DNA of 64,000 bases from Rhodococcus sp. 14-1411-2a (lineage in GTDB: Bacteria; Actinomycetota; Actinomycetes; Mycobacteriales; Mycobacteriaceae): positions 372,001 to 436,000 of the forward strand of contig NZ_NPGA01000015.1 in assembly GCF_002259485.1 (NCBI RefSeq). The letters are read 5' to 3'. Positions 1 to 7,486 of this stretch are shown piece after piece. A program made the position numbers and the translations under genes. The notes under the pieces are model-generated. The model saw nothing but the letters and a program-made list of their open reading frames with translations, was not told the origin of the DNA and ran no database searches. Position 1 is the stretch's first letter; each line of letters begins with the position of its first letter.

Positions 1-730
1 CACCACCGGACGTGCGGATCTCGATGTCGGTCACGTCCTGACGCAGCACCGCGGCGTTCATTCGGCACTCGATGGTGATGTCACTACCGAGGAACGTGCC
101 GGACGGACGCTCGACACCCGATCGGTCGACGAGAACCACCTCGTACGGGCCACGATCGGAGATGCCGTCCATCTCCAGGACGGTCTCGGTGCCCCACGTG
201 TGGGCGACCAGACCTCCTTCTATGTCCACACTCGGCACCTCGGTGGTGAAGGCGACCTGCTCGTACGCGCCGAGGGTTCCGGGTGGACCGGTGATCGCGG
301 CGGGTGGATTCGTGGGGTCCTGGCGGTAGGCGTCGACTCCGAGCACCACCCCACTGCCGACCACCACCCCCACGATTGCGGCCGCAACGGCCAGCCCTGC
401 CGATCTGCGCTGCCCCCCGAACCGCTGCCTTCCCAACCGCTGCCCACCGAACCGCTGTGTCCGCCGATCTTGCTGCGGCGACCTTTCGGAGCTGCCTGTC
501 GCACCGAGGATTCGCTCGCGAAGGTCGGGTGACGTCCAAGATTCGAGCCACGCGTCGGTAGGGCCGCGGCTCCCGAGAGTCATGGTCAGCGAGCGCAATT
601 CGGCGATCTCGTCGTCGATCGTGGGATCGGATGCAGCGAGCCGACGCAGTTCGGCGGCTTCGGCGTCGTCGAGATCGTCACCGACGGCAGCGGCGATCAA
701 CTCGGCTCGGCGATCGGGTGCTGCGCTCAT
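1..730 (-). CDS. Membrane-anchored anti-sigma factor (C-terminus cut by window edge)
   Basis: Reads off the minus strand from ATG at 730 and runs out of the window, so only the first 243 codons are seen. The start overlaps the sigma-factor stop in an ATGA, which implies translational coupling and an inhibitor/sigma pair. Residues 1-65 are an acidic, helical cytoplasmic segment typical of the sigma-binding part of RskA-like proteins. A linker of G-Q-R-F/L-G repeats (about 90-108) precedes one membrane helix (about 109-131), and the rest is a predicted extracytoplasmic domain. No HxxxCxxC zinc motif is present, so it is not a ZAS-type anti-sigma factor such as RslA. Expected role: holding the ECF sigma factor at the membrane until a surface signal triggers proteolysis. 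The specific signal is unknown. Confidence 0.8.
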   Translation of the reverse strand, partial: MSAAPDRRAELIAAAVGDDLDDAEAAELRRLAASDPTIDDEIAELRSLTMTLGSRGPTDAWLESWTSPDLRERILGATGSSERSPQQDRRTQRFGGQRLGRQRFGGQRRSAGLAVAAAIVGVVVGSGVVLGVDAYRQDPTNPPAAITGPPGTLGAYEQVAFTTEVPSVDIEGGLVAHTWGTETVLEMDGISDRGPYEVVLVDRSGVERPSGTFLGSDITIECRMNAAVLRQDVTDIEIRTSGG

Positions 731-1260
731 GTCTCCTCCTTTCCGTCGAGATGTTGTCGTAGGGCTCGCAGTGCGTAGAAGGTGCGGGTGCGCAGTGTTC
801 GCACGGCGACCCCGGTCGATTTCGACAGCTCCGCGTAGGAGCTGCCGCCCAGGTGCACTGCGACGACGACCTGCCGATGCTCGGGGGAGAGCAGGGCGAG
901 TGCGGCGATGATGCGGAGCCGCTCGTCGACGTCGGGGCTGGTGTCACGCGTGACCCCGTCCGACTCCCGCCCGACGTCGTCGATCCGGTCCGAGGCCGGC
1001 ATCGGCATCCTCGTCAGCGACCGCTGAGCATCGACGATCACGTTGCGTTCGATGGCGAACAGCCACGTTCGCAGGGACCCGCGCCCGGGCTCGAATCGGG
1101 ACCGCGCTCGCCACGCCCGAAGGAAGGTCTCCTGAACACAATCCTCGGCCAGAGTTCTGTCGCGGAGAGCGTTGACGGCGAACCCGAGCATGGCCGACGC
1201 GTGCTCGTCGTACGCGGCAGCGACGTCGAAGTCCAGTTCGATCACGCTCCCGATGCTCAT
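727..1260 (-). CDS. ECF-family RNA polymerase sigma factor
   Basis: A 177-residue protein with region 2 (about residues 14-80, including the A-E-D-C-V-Q-E-T-F-L-R-A-W box and R-T-W-L-F-A-I-E-R-N) and region 4 (about 115-170, S-P-E-H-R-Q then a helix-turn-helix A-E-L-S-K-S-T-G-V-A-V-R-T-L). Size and lack of region 3 fit extracytoplasmic-function sigma factors, in the broad SigK/SigL group. ATG at 1260 was chosen because the conserved region starts soon after it; in-frame ATGs at 1296 and 1314 are alternatives and none has a strong ribosome-binding site. It is co-transcribed with the anti-sigma gene and diverges from the CHRD/sortase pair, whose promoter region carries an ECF-like element. Confidence 0.9.
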   Translation of the reverse strand: MSIGSVIELDFDVAAAYDEHASAMLGFAVNALRDRTLAEDCVQETFLRAWRARSRFEPGRGSLRTWLFAIERNVIVDAQRSLTRMPMPASDRIDDVGRESDGVTRDTSPDVDERLRIIAALALLSPEHRQVVVAVHLGGSSYAELSKSTGVAVRTLRTRTFYALRALRQHLDGKEET

Positions 1261-1329
1261 GACAGTGGATACGTCGGTGGACCCTCGGACGTTCATGGCG
1301 AGGGCGGAAAACATTTCTTTACCGAGCTT

Positions 1330-1357
1330 TGAACATTTTGGCATCGGCGCTCGTACA
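1330..1357 (+). promoter_or_regulatory. Putative ECF-type promoter for the CHRD/sortase pair
   Basis: TGAACA (1330-1335) is followed after exactly 16 bases by CGTACA (1352-1357). This resembles published SigL-type promoters of mycobacteria (TGAAC at -35, CGT at -10). It lies about 48 bases before the CHRD start codon, on the side of the intergenic region facing away from the sigma gene. That it is read by the adjacent sigma factor is inference. Confidence 0.5.
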
Positions 1358-1404
1358 CCTTGCACGGGCTCGCCTGCCCGATACTCCCACGGAAGGCACA
1401 CGAG

Positions 1405-2163
1405 ATGACCAGACGCTCGATCCCCCGCCCGGCAACGTCGATCCGATCCACCGCCACAGCGCTCGTCGGTGGTACCGCCACCGCTGCGGCGATGATGCTG
1501 TTCGCCGCCGCCCCGGCCGGTGCCGATACGCCTGTCGCCGAACCGGATTCCTTCACCAGCGCATTCACGGCCATGGCCACTCCCGACCAGGTGCTCAACG
1601 GAGAGGGCGTCGCCACTCCGGGTCAGCCCGGTGCGATGGGTACCTTCACTCTGCGCATCAACTCCGACCTCGACATCATCTGCTACGACATCGCGCTCGA
1701 AGGCGTGACCGGCGACTACATGAGCCCGGCCAAGACCGCCACGCACATCCACCAGGCTGCGGCGGGCGCAGCAGGTCCTCCGCGTCTGGCATTCCCGAAC
1801 CCCACCCCGATCGGCGATGGCCCGCGCACCAGCAGCGGCTGCATGCAGGGACCGTTCACCACCGGCCTGACGCCTGCCGGTGCCGACGCGGACAGCGGGA
1901 CCGGATTCACCCTGGATCAGATCGAAGCCGACCCGGCAGCCTTCGCCGCCGACACCCACACCGTCGACTTCTCGGCCGGAGCGGTGCGCGGCCAGCTCAG
2001 CCAGATTCCGGTCGGGTCCGTTGCGACCGGTGGCGGCGGGTCGGCGCTCGCGGCGTCCGATTCGGCGTCGAGTTCGGTGCTGCCGGTCGTCGGTGCGGTG
2101 GCACTGGGCGCGATGGTCGTCGCGGGCGTGACGGTCGCTGCTCGACGCGAGGTGCGGAGCTGA
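1405..2163 (+). CDS. Exported CHRD-domain protein with C-terminal membrane anchor
   Basis: A 252-residue protein starting at ATG 1405 behind GGAAGG (1391). A Sec signal peptide covers about residues 1-41 (arginine-rich start, hydrophobic core, A-G-A-D cleavage region). The central domain (about 55-200) has CHRD features: the F-T-L-R-I-N strand, the H-I-H-Q motif and the T-V-D-F-S-A-G-A-V-R-G-Q-L ending. A glycine/serine linker leads to a hydrophobic segment (about 222-244) and a short basic tail R-R-E-V-R-S, the layout of a sortase substrate or a simple membrane anchor. No canonical LPXTG is present; V-A-T-G-G lies about 17 residues before the anchor. The stop overlaps the sortase gene. CHRD domains are extracellular modules of unsettled function. 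Confidence 0.85.
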   Translation: MTRRSIPRPATSIRSTATALVGGTATAAAMMLFAAAPAGADTPVAEPDSFTSAFTAMATPDQVLNGEGVATPGQPGAMGTFTLRINSDLDIICYDIALEGVTGDYMSPAKTATHIHQAAAGAAGPPRLAFPNPTPIGDGPRTSSGCMQGPFTTGLTPAGADADSGTGFTLDQIEADPAAFAADTHTVDFSAGAVRGQLSQIPVGSVATGGGGSALAASDSASSSVLPVVGAVALGAMVVAGVTVAARREVRS

Positions 2164-2768
2164 GATATCCGGTTCTGATCGCGGTCGCTGCCGCGGCGGT
2201 GGTGGTGGGCTGTTCCTCGCCCCCTCCATCGCCGCCGGCGGCGACCACGCCGGTGTCCTCGCAGCCGTCGTCGAGCACCACCGCGCCTGCACCCGCCATG
2301 CCAGTACCCGCAGTGGATTCGGTGAGACCGGCCCCGACGCGGGTGAGTGCCGTGGACATCGCGCTCGACGAGCCGTTGATCGGCCTGGGGCTCACCGAAT
2401 CGGGTGAGATGCAGGTGCCCACCGACTACGACGACGTCGGGTGGTTCACCGGAGGTGGCCGACCCGGCGCGATCGGCAGTCCGACGGTGATAGCCGGGCA
2501 CGTCGACTCGACGACCGGTCCCGCGGTGTTCGATCGCCTGTCGGAACTCGGAATCGGCGATGTCGTTGCGGTGGACGACGAGGCGGGTGGCCGAGCCGAG
2601 TACCGCATCGACGAGATCGGTGATTACGGCAAAGCCGAGTTCCCGACGGCGTCGGTCTTCGGGGCTGTGCCTGCCGACGAGATCCGGCTCATCACCTGTT
2701 CGGGTGACTTCGACGCAGCCGTGGGCAGCTACGAGCGCAACCTCGTTCTCTACGGAGTGCGCATATGA
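2160..2768 (+). CDS. Class F sortase-like transpeptidase, lipoprotein-type signal
   Basis: About 202 residues. The catalytic triad is visible: His in V-I-A-G-H-V-D-S, Cys in L-I-T-C-S-G, and Arg in Y-E-R-N-L-V-L-Y-G; the small single-domain form fits actinobacterial class F. The N-terminus is a hydrophobic segment ending V-V-V-G-C-S-S, a plausible lipobox, then a Pro/Ser/Thr linker. No in-frame ATG or GTG lies before this signal near the upstream stop. The best start is CTG at 2160, which overlaps the CHRD stop (CTGA) and sits 7 bases after GAGG (2149-2152). Downstream GTG codons near 2196 would destroy the signal peptide. The role would be attaching or processing a surface protein, most simply its CHRD neighbour. 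Confidence 0.82.
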   Translation: MRYPVLIAVAAAAVVVGCSSPPPSPPAATTPVSSQPSSSTTAPAPAMPVPAVDSVRPAPTRVSAVDIALDEPLIGLGLTESGEMQVPTDYDDVGWFTGGGRPGAIGSPTVIAGHVDSTTGPAVFDRLSELGIGDVVAVDDEAGGRAEYRIDEIGDYGKAEFPTASVFGAVPADEIRLITCSGDFDAAVGSYERNLVLYGVRI

Positions 2769-2829
2769 CAGTGCAACGCATATGGCAGTGCGAACACCGA
2801 ACGTTTTGGAGTTGACCCCGAACGTGTTG
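2760..2829 (+). repeat. Two short tandem repeats at the end of the sortase gene and in the rplJ promoter region
   Basis: CGCATATGRCAGTGC occurs at 2760-2774 and again at 2777-2791. CGAACGTNTTG occurs at 2798-2808 and 2819-2829. Each pair has a period of 17-21 bases, which puts the copies on nearly the same DNA face. The second pair overlaps the predicted rplJ promoter. The function is unknown. Confidence 0.6.
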
Positions 2830-2834
2830 TAGCC
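2805..2834 (+). promoter_or_regulatory. Putative rplJ-rplL promoter
   Basis: TTGGAG near 2805 and TAGCCT near 2829 are separated by 18 bases. The downstream hexamer fits the TANNNT -10 pattern common in Mycobacteriales. A TTGACC just downstream of the first hexamer is too close to this -10. It would give a leader of about 285 bases before rplJ. The assignment rests on pattern only. Confidence 0.35.
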
Positions 2835-2934
2835 TGGTCGACGGTTCGGATCACGAATGCTCGCACTCGTGCCCTGACCGCCCAATCAAGTTCTACCCAA
2901 GACCGTTGGTCACCGCCTTCTCGAAGGATTCGCT

Positions 2935-3115
2935 TCCGGGAGTTGCGCGGTTGAAGGTCCGAGACAGCTTCGGACGGCCCACGCAGGAGAACGAGGTAGG
3001 GAACCTGTATGCAGCCCTGGTGGCTGCCCGCTCGTTCACGCCCCGTGTGCTTCTTGCGCCGGGGCGTTCGTCGTTTTCCGGCCCTCTCGCGATCGACACA
3101 ACTTCCCACGAGAGG
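2935..3115 (+). ncRNA. Candidate ribosomal protein L10 leader
   Basis: The roughly 285-base region before rplJ has no convincing gene and is rich in inverted repeats, for example GCAGCC(3011-3016)/GGCTGC(3022-3027) and a G/C-rich stem region around 3055-3085. In many bacteria the rplJL mRNA leader binds the L10-L12 complex and represses its own translation, and a leader of this kind is known upstream of actinobacterial rplJ. I did not fold it, so the boundaries are approximate. Confidence 0.45.
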
Positions 3116-3124
3116 AGGCGAAGT

Positions 3125-3706
3125 ATGGCAAAGCCCGAAAAGGTCTCAGCAGTATCGGAGATCACCGAACAGTTCAAAGGTTCGACGGCTGCCGTCGTCA
3201 CGGAATACCGTGGCCTGTCGGTGTCCGGTCTGACTCAGCTCCGGCGTGCGCTCGGCGAAGGTGCCACGTACTCCGTCGCCAAGAACACCCTGGTCAAGCG
3301 CGCAGCAGCCGAGGCCGGCATCACCGGCCTCGACGACTTGTTCGTCGGACCGACCGCCATTGCATTCATCAAGGGCGAGCCGGTCGACGCAGCGAAGGCC
3401 ATCAAGGCCTTCGCGAAGGACAACAAGGCCTTGATCGTCAAGGGCGGCTACATGGACGGCGCAACGCTGTCCGTGGACGAGATCAACAAGATCGCAGACC
3501 TCGAGTCGCGCGAAATCCTGTTGGCCAAGCTCGCCGGCGCCATGAAGGGCAACTTGTCGAAGGCTGCAGGCCTGTTCAACGCTCCCGCATCGCAGTTCGC
3601 GCGTCTTGCGTTCGCGTTGCAGGAGAAGAAGGCTGCCGGCGAACCCGCCGCAGCCGAGGCACCTGCAGAAACAGAAGCACCGGCGGAAGCTCCCGCCGAA
3701 AGCTGA
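3125..3706 (+). CDS. rplJ: 50S ribosomal protein L10
   Basis: A 193-residue protein with the L10 core: an N-terminal rRNA-binding domain with T-E-Y-R-G-L-S-V and [11 protein letters not shown], then a C-terminal helix that anchors L7/L12 dimers. The tail is an Ala/Pro/Glu-rich extension as in other actinobacteria. The start is ATG 3125 behind GAGGAGG (3111). It forms the base of the ribosomal stalk that recruits translation GTPases. It is followed 90 bases later by rplL, the usual pairing, and its mRNA leader probably allows autoregulation. Confidence 0.97.
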   Translation: MAKPEKVSAVSEITEQFKGSTAAVVTEYRGLSVSGLTQLRRALGEGATYSVAKNTLVKRAAAEAGITGLDDLFVGPTAIAFIKGEPVDAAKAIKAFAKDNKALIVKGGYMDGATLSVDEINKIADLESREILLAKLAGAMKGNLSKAAGLFNAPASQFARLAFALQEKKAAGEPAAAEAPAETEAPAEAPAES

Positions 3707-3796
3707 TCCGCTGGTATTGGCGAACAGCTCAGCTCCACACCACCAACACCAAGTCGCGGATCAGCGACCAGGTACTTACAGGAAGGACCCGCCACC

Positions 3797-4183
3797 ATGG
3801 CGAAGCTCAGCACCGAAGAATTGCTCGACCAGTTCAAGGAGCTCACCCTCCTCGAGCTCAGCGAGTTCGTGAAGGCATTCGAGGAGACCTTCGAGGTCAC
3901 CGCAGCCGCTCCCGTCGCCGTTGCTGCTGCAGGCGGCGGCGCTGCCCCCGCCGAGGCTGCTGAAGAGCAGGACGAGTTCGACGTCGTCCTCGAGTCGGCC
4001 GGCGACAAGAAGATCCAGGTCATCAAGGTCGTCCGTGAGGTCGTCTCCGGCCTCGGCCTGAAGGAAGCCAAGGACCTCGTCGAGAGCGCTCCGAAGGCAA
4101 TCCTGGAGAAGGTCGCCAAGGATGCAGCCGAGGCTGCCAAGGAGAAGCTGGAAGCTGCCGGCGCAAAGATCTCCGTCAAGTAA
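3797..4183 (+). CDS. rplL: 50S ribosomal protein L7/L12
   Basis: A 128-residue acidic protein of standard length. The N-terminal dimerisation helix ([13 protein letters not shown]) is followed by an Ala/Gly hinge (about residues 38-55) and the factor-binding C-terminal domain with K-I-Q-V-I-K-V-V-R and [10 protein letters not shown]. The start is ATG 3797 behind AGGAAGGA. It is the multicopy stalk protein that stimulates EF-Tu and EF-G GTPase activity. A strong terminator follows at 4234. Confidence 0.98.
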   Translation: MAKLSTEELLDQFKELTLLELSEFVKAFEETFEVTAAAPVAVAAAGGGAAPAEAAEEQDEFDVVLESAGDKKIQVIKVVREVVSGLGLKEAKDLVESAPKAILEKVAKDAAEAAKEKLEAAGAKISVK

Positions 4184-4233
4184 GACCGCTTCGTTGCAGT
4201 CGCACGTCACGCTCTGACATCGAGAGCGAGTCG

Positions 4234-4271
4234 AGGGACCGTTTCCACTCCGGTGGGGACGGTCCCTTTTC
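4234..4271 (+). terminator. Rho-independent terminator after rplL
   Basis: A nine-base arm AGGGACCGT (4234-4242) pairs with ACGGTCCCT (4259-4267), with further pairing inside the loop, and is followed by a T run. It isolates rplJL from the mce operon. Confidence 0.88.
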
Positions 4272-4629
4272 TGTGTTTCCGGTGGCACCGGTCGAGGTGC
4301 CGTTGTGATCGGTCACGGACTCCGCGAGATCGCGTGACACTCGCTCTGCGTCCCTGTTTACTCGACCTCGCCGAAGTCCGAAGCTTTCCGAAGGGTTTCG
4401 GCTGTGATCGCTTGTGGCTTGTCACAGCAAAGCACGGCAGGGACTTGTCACAGTTCTGGCGAGTCGCCGACCGTGTCGCGTGAGATGGGCCACACTGATG
4501 CAAGCTCTACAGCCTGACTCGGGGAAGTTCTTACTGGGCGGTAAGCTCCTGTGTCGGAGCGGACACGTGCATGGGTTACAGTGACGCAACCCACATCTGG
4601 GTCGATGTGTACGAATTGTGGAGGTCAGC
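4272..4629. promoter_or_regulatory. Gene-free region before the mce operon, with a possible promoter
   Basis: I see no convincing coding sequence here. TACAGT at 4577-4582 fits the TANNNT -10 pattern, with TGTCGG (4552) as a poor -35. GGGTT/AACCC arms around 4573-4592 could form a short hairpin or operator over that -10. A G/C-rich inverted stretch around 4280-4300 is probably incidental. Control of the operon cannot be deduced from sequence alone. Confidence 0.35.
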
Positions 4630-5820
4630 GTGGGAGTCGAGGTTTCGGTCGAGGGATTGACCAAGTCTTTCGGTGTACAGAAGATCTGGCAGGACGTGAC
4701 GTTGACCCTGCCGAAGGGTGAAGTCAGTGCTCTCCTCGGTCCGTCCGGAACCGGTAAGTCGGTCTTCCTGAAGTCTCTGATCGGCCTCCTCCGGCCCGAG
4801 CAGGGCAAGATCTTCATCGACGGAACCGACATCCTGCAGTGCTCCTCACGTGAGCTCTACGAGATCCGCAAGCTCTTCGGCGTGCTGTTCCAGGACGGCG
4901 CACTGTTCGGCTCGATGAACCTCTACGACAACGTCGCGTTCCCGCTCCGCGAGCACACCAAGAAGTCCGAGTCCGACATCCGCAAGATCGTCATGGAGAA
5001 GTTGGAACTGACGGGTCTGCTCGGTGCCGAGGACAAGCTCCCCGGTGAGATCTCCGGCGGTATGCGCAAGCGCGCCGGCCTCGCCCGCGCTCTGGTTCTC
5101 GACCCCGAGATCATCCTCGTCGACGAGCCCGACTCCGGCCTCGATCCCGTTCGTACCACGTACATTTCGCAGACCCTGATCGACATCAACGCCGAGATCG
5201 ACGCGACGATCCTGATCGTCTCGCACAACATCAACCTCGCTCGGACGGTGCCCGACAACATCGGCATGCTCTTCCGTCGCCAACTGGTCATGTTCGGCCC
5301 GCGTGAGGTGCTGCTCACCAGCGACGAGCCGGTGGTCAAGCAGTTCCTCAACGGAACCATGATCGGTCCGATCGGTATGTCGGAGGAGAAGGACGAGGCG
5401 CAGATGGCGCAGGAGCAGGCCATGGTCGACGCCGGGCACCACGCCGGTGGCGTCGACGACGTGGAAGGCATCGTCCCGCAGATGAAGGCCACCCCGGGTA
5501 CTCCGGTCCGCCAGGCCGTCGGACGCAGGCAGGAACGCGTCCGCCAGATCATGCACACCCTGCCGCACAGTGCGCAGGTCGCGATCCAGGAAAGCCTCGA
5601 CACCACCGATCCCGGTCAGCGGAACCCCGTGTACGCAGACCAGCAGCAGGGCTACGACCAGCAGGGTTATGGCCAGCAGGGTTACGACCAGCAGGGCTAC
5701 GGCCAGCAGGGCTACGGCCAGCAGGGCTACGGCCAGCAGGGTTACGACCAGCAGGGATACAGCGAGCAAGGTCATGAACAGCAGGGCTACCAAGCTCCGA
5801 CTCAAGGTCGGGGTCAATAG
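4630..5820 (+). CDS. mceG: Mce lipid-import ABC ATPase MceG (Mkl-like) with Q-G-Y repeat tail
   Basis: A 396-residue ABC ATPase that would power Mce lipid uptake. Walker A is G-P-S-G-T-G-K-S (about residues 37-44), the signature is I-S-G-G-M-R-K-R, and Walker B is [13 protein letters not shown]. The Mkl-type C-terminal extension ([11 protein letters not shown] through T-L-P-H-S-A-Q) is present. GTG 4630 is preferred: GGAGG lies 6 bases before it, and the protein then begins like M. tuberculosis Mkl; GTG 4618 is the alternative. The C-terminus (residues about 337-387) is about ten pentads of the type (D/G)-Q-Q-G-Y, absent from mycobacterial Mkl as I know it. It starts the operon, five bases before the first permease, whereas mkl in M. 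tuberculosis is unlinked to mce operons. Confidence 0.95.
   Translation: MGVEVSVEGLTKSFGVQKIWQDVTLTLPKGEVSALLGPSGTGKSVFLKSLIGLLRPEQGKIFIDGTDILQCSSRELYEIRKLFGVLFQDGALFGSMNLYDNVAFPLREHTKKSESDIRKIVMEKLELTGLLGAEDKLPGEISGGMRKRAGLARALVLDPEIILVDEPDSGLDPVRTTYISQTLIDINAEIDATILIVSHNINLARTVPDNIGMLFRRQLVMFGPREVLLTSDEPVVKQFLNGTMIGPIGMSEEKDEAQMAQEQAMVDAGHHAGGVDDVEGIVPQMKATPGTPVRQAVGRRQERVRQIMHTLPHSAQVAIQESLDTTDPGQRNPVYADQQQGYDQQGYGQQGYDQQGYGQQGYGQQGYGQQGYDQQGYSEQGHEQQGYQAPTQGRGQ
5638..5790 (+). repeat. 15-bp coding minisatellite in mceG (Q-G-Y pentads)
   Basis: About ten in-frame 15-bp units, most close to ACCAGCAGGGCTACG, encode D/G-Q-Q-G-Y. Units differ mainly at D versus G and at synonymous third positions. 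The unit length is a multiple of three, so copy number can change without a frameshift. Confidence 0.92.
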
Positions 5821-5825
5821 CAGAC

Positions 5826-6620
5826 ATGGGGGGATCGAAGAAGTCCGCGTTCGCTCCGGCGAATGCCGCTCTGACTCAAGCCGGAAATATCGTCGAGCTG
5901 TTCGTCGAGGTCGTTCGGAACACCTTTCGTAGGCCGTTCCAGTTCCGCGAATTCATCGAGCAGGCCTGGTTCATCGCCAGCGTCACGATTCTGCCGACAG
6001 CGCTCGTCGCGATTCCGTTCGGTGCGGTCGTGTCGCTGCAGACCGGATCGCTCATCAAGCAGCTCGGTGCCGAGTCGTTCACCGGCGCGGCCAGCGTGCT
6101 CGCGGTCATTCAGCAGGGCAGTCCGATCGTGACCGCGTTGCTGGTGGCCGGTGCCGCAGGTTCCGCCGTCACGGCCGACCTCGGCTCGCGCACCATTCGC
6201 GAGGAGATCGACGCCATGCGGGTGCTGGGCATCGACCCGGTACATCGTCTGGTCGTTCCGCGAGTGCTCGCGATGATTCTCGTCGCACTGTTGCTCAACG
6301 GCCTGGTCTCGGTCGTCGGCATCGCCGGCGGTTACTTCTTCAACGTGATCCTCCAGGGCGGCACCCCCGGTGCGTACCTGGCGTCCTTCGGAGCGCTGGC
6401 GCAGCTTCCCGATCTGTATGTCGCAGAAGCGAAAGCGGCGATCTTCGGGCTCATCGCGGGCATCATCGCCTCCTACAAGGGGCTCAATCCCAATCCCGGA
6501 CCCAAGGGCGTCGGCGAGGCAGTGAACCAGACGGTTGTCATCACGTTCCTGCTGCTCTTCTTCGCCAACCTCATTCTGACCCTGGTGTACCTCCAGGTCG
6601 TCCCAGCGAAGGGAGCGTAA
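5826..6620 (+). CDS. yrbEA: MlaE/YrbE-type permease, first Mce permease subunit
   Basis: A 264-residue membrane protein of the MlaE family with about five or six hydrophobic segments and the family core Q-G-S-P-I-V-T-A-L-L-V-A-G-A-A-G-S-A and R-E-E-I-D-A-M-R-V-L-G-I. It would pair with YrbEB and two MceG subunits to form the inner-membrane engine of the lipid importer. It starts five bases after mceG, consistent with coupled translation. Confidence 0.95.
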   Translation: MGGSKKSAFAPANAALTQAGNIVELFVEVVRNTFRRPFQFREFIEQAWFIASVTILPTALVAIPFGAVVSLQTGSLIKQLGAESFTGAASVLAVIQQGSPIVTALLVAGAAGSAVTADLGSRTIREEIDAMRVLGIDPVHRLVVPRVLAMILVALLLNGLVSVVGIAGGYFFNVILQGGTPGAYLASFGALAQLPDLYVAEAKAAIFGLIAGIIASYKGLNPNPGPKGVGEAVNQTVVITFLLLFFANLILTLVYLQVVPAKGA

Positions 6621-6625
6621 CCGCG

Positions 6626-7486
6626 ATGACGATCGCAAGAGGTCGCGGTGACCGCACACTGATGCGTGTCAAGCGCGTCGGCAATGCCCCGCTCAACGTG
6701 CTCGACCGTGCAGGCGAGCAGATGTCGTTCTACCTGCGGGCCATCGGGTGGATTCCCAAGACCGCGGTGCATTACAAGAAGGAGGTGCTTCGCCTGCTGG
6801 CGGAGGTCACCTTCGGCAGCGGTGCGCTCGCCGTCATCGGCGGAACCATCGGCGTGATCGTGATGATGTCCGGCTTCACCGGCATCGTCGTCGGCCTGCA
6901 GGGCTACGCAGCACTCGAGCAGCTCGGTAGCTCGGTACTGACCGGCTTCCTTTCTGCGTACGTCAACACTCGTGAGATCGCGCCGATCGTCGCAGGACTT
7001 GCGCTCTCGGCCACCGTCGGCTGTGGCTTCACCGCCCAGCTCGGTGCCATGCGGATCTCGGAGGAGATCGACGCCCTCGAGGTGATGGCAGTACCGAGCG
7101 TGCCGTTCCTGGTGACCACCCGCATGATCGCCGGCTTCGTGGCCGTCATCCCGCTCTACATCGTCGGACTGCTGGCGTCGTACGTCGCGTCCCGTGGGAT
7201 CAGCACCATCTTCAACGGGCAGTCCACGGGGTCCTACGACCACTACTTCAACCTCTTCCTACCTCCGGAAGACGTGTTGTATTCGTTCCTGAAGGTGCTG
7301 ATATTCGCCTTCGTCCTGATCATGATCCACTGCTATTACGGCTACCACGCCTCGGGCGGTCCTGCCGGTGTCGGTGTGGCCGTGGGCCGTGCCGTTCGTA
7401 CCGCGATCGTCACGATCGCAGTGCTGGACTTCTTCTTGAGCCTCGCCATCTGGGGCACGACCACCACAGTGAGGGTTGCGGGATGA
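6626..7486 (+). CDS. yrbEB: MlaE/YrbE-type permease, second Mce permease subunit
   Basis: A 286-residue paralogue of the preceding permease with a cytoplasmic N-terminus of about 50 residues and the family motif T-R-E-I-A-P-I-V-A-G-L-A-L-S-A-T-V-G and S-E-E-I-D-A-L-E-V-M. ATG 6626 is used; ATG 6662 is a possible alternative. The stop overlaps the mceA start by four bases (ATGA, 7483-7486). With YrbEA it would form the heterodimeric channel base through which lipids pass to the cytoplasm. Confidence 0.95.
   Translation: MTIARGRGDRTLMRVKRVGNAPLNVLDRAGEQMSFYLRAIGWIPKTAVHYKKEVLRLLAEVTFGSGALAVIGGTIGVIVMMSGFTGIVVGLQGYAALEQLGSSVLTGFLSAYVNTREIAPIVAGLALSATVGCGFTAQLGAMRISEEIDALEVMAVPSVPFLVTTRMIAGFVAVIPLYIVGLLASYVASRGISTIFNGQSTGSYDHYFNLFLPPEDVLYSFLKVLIFAFVLIMIHCYYGYHASGGPAGVGVAVGRAVRTAIVTIAVLDFFLSLAIWGTTTTVRVAG

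Noticed and set aside
1261..2292. Upstream extension of the ECF sigma reading frame to position 2292
   Set aside because: It would run antisense through the CHRD gene and has no domain content; the sigma protein is complete from 1260.
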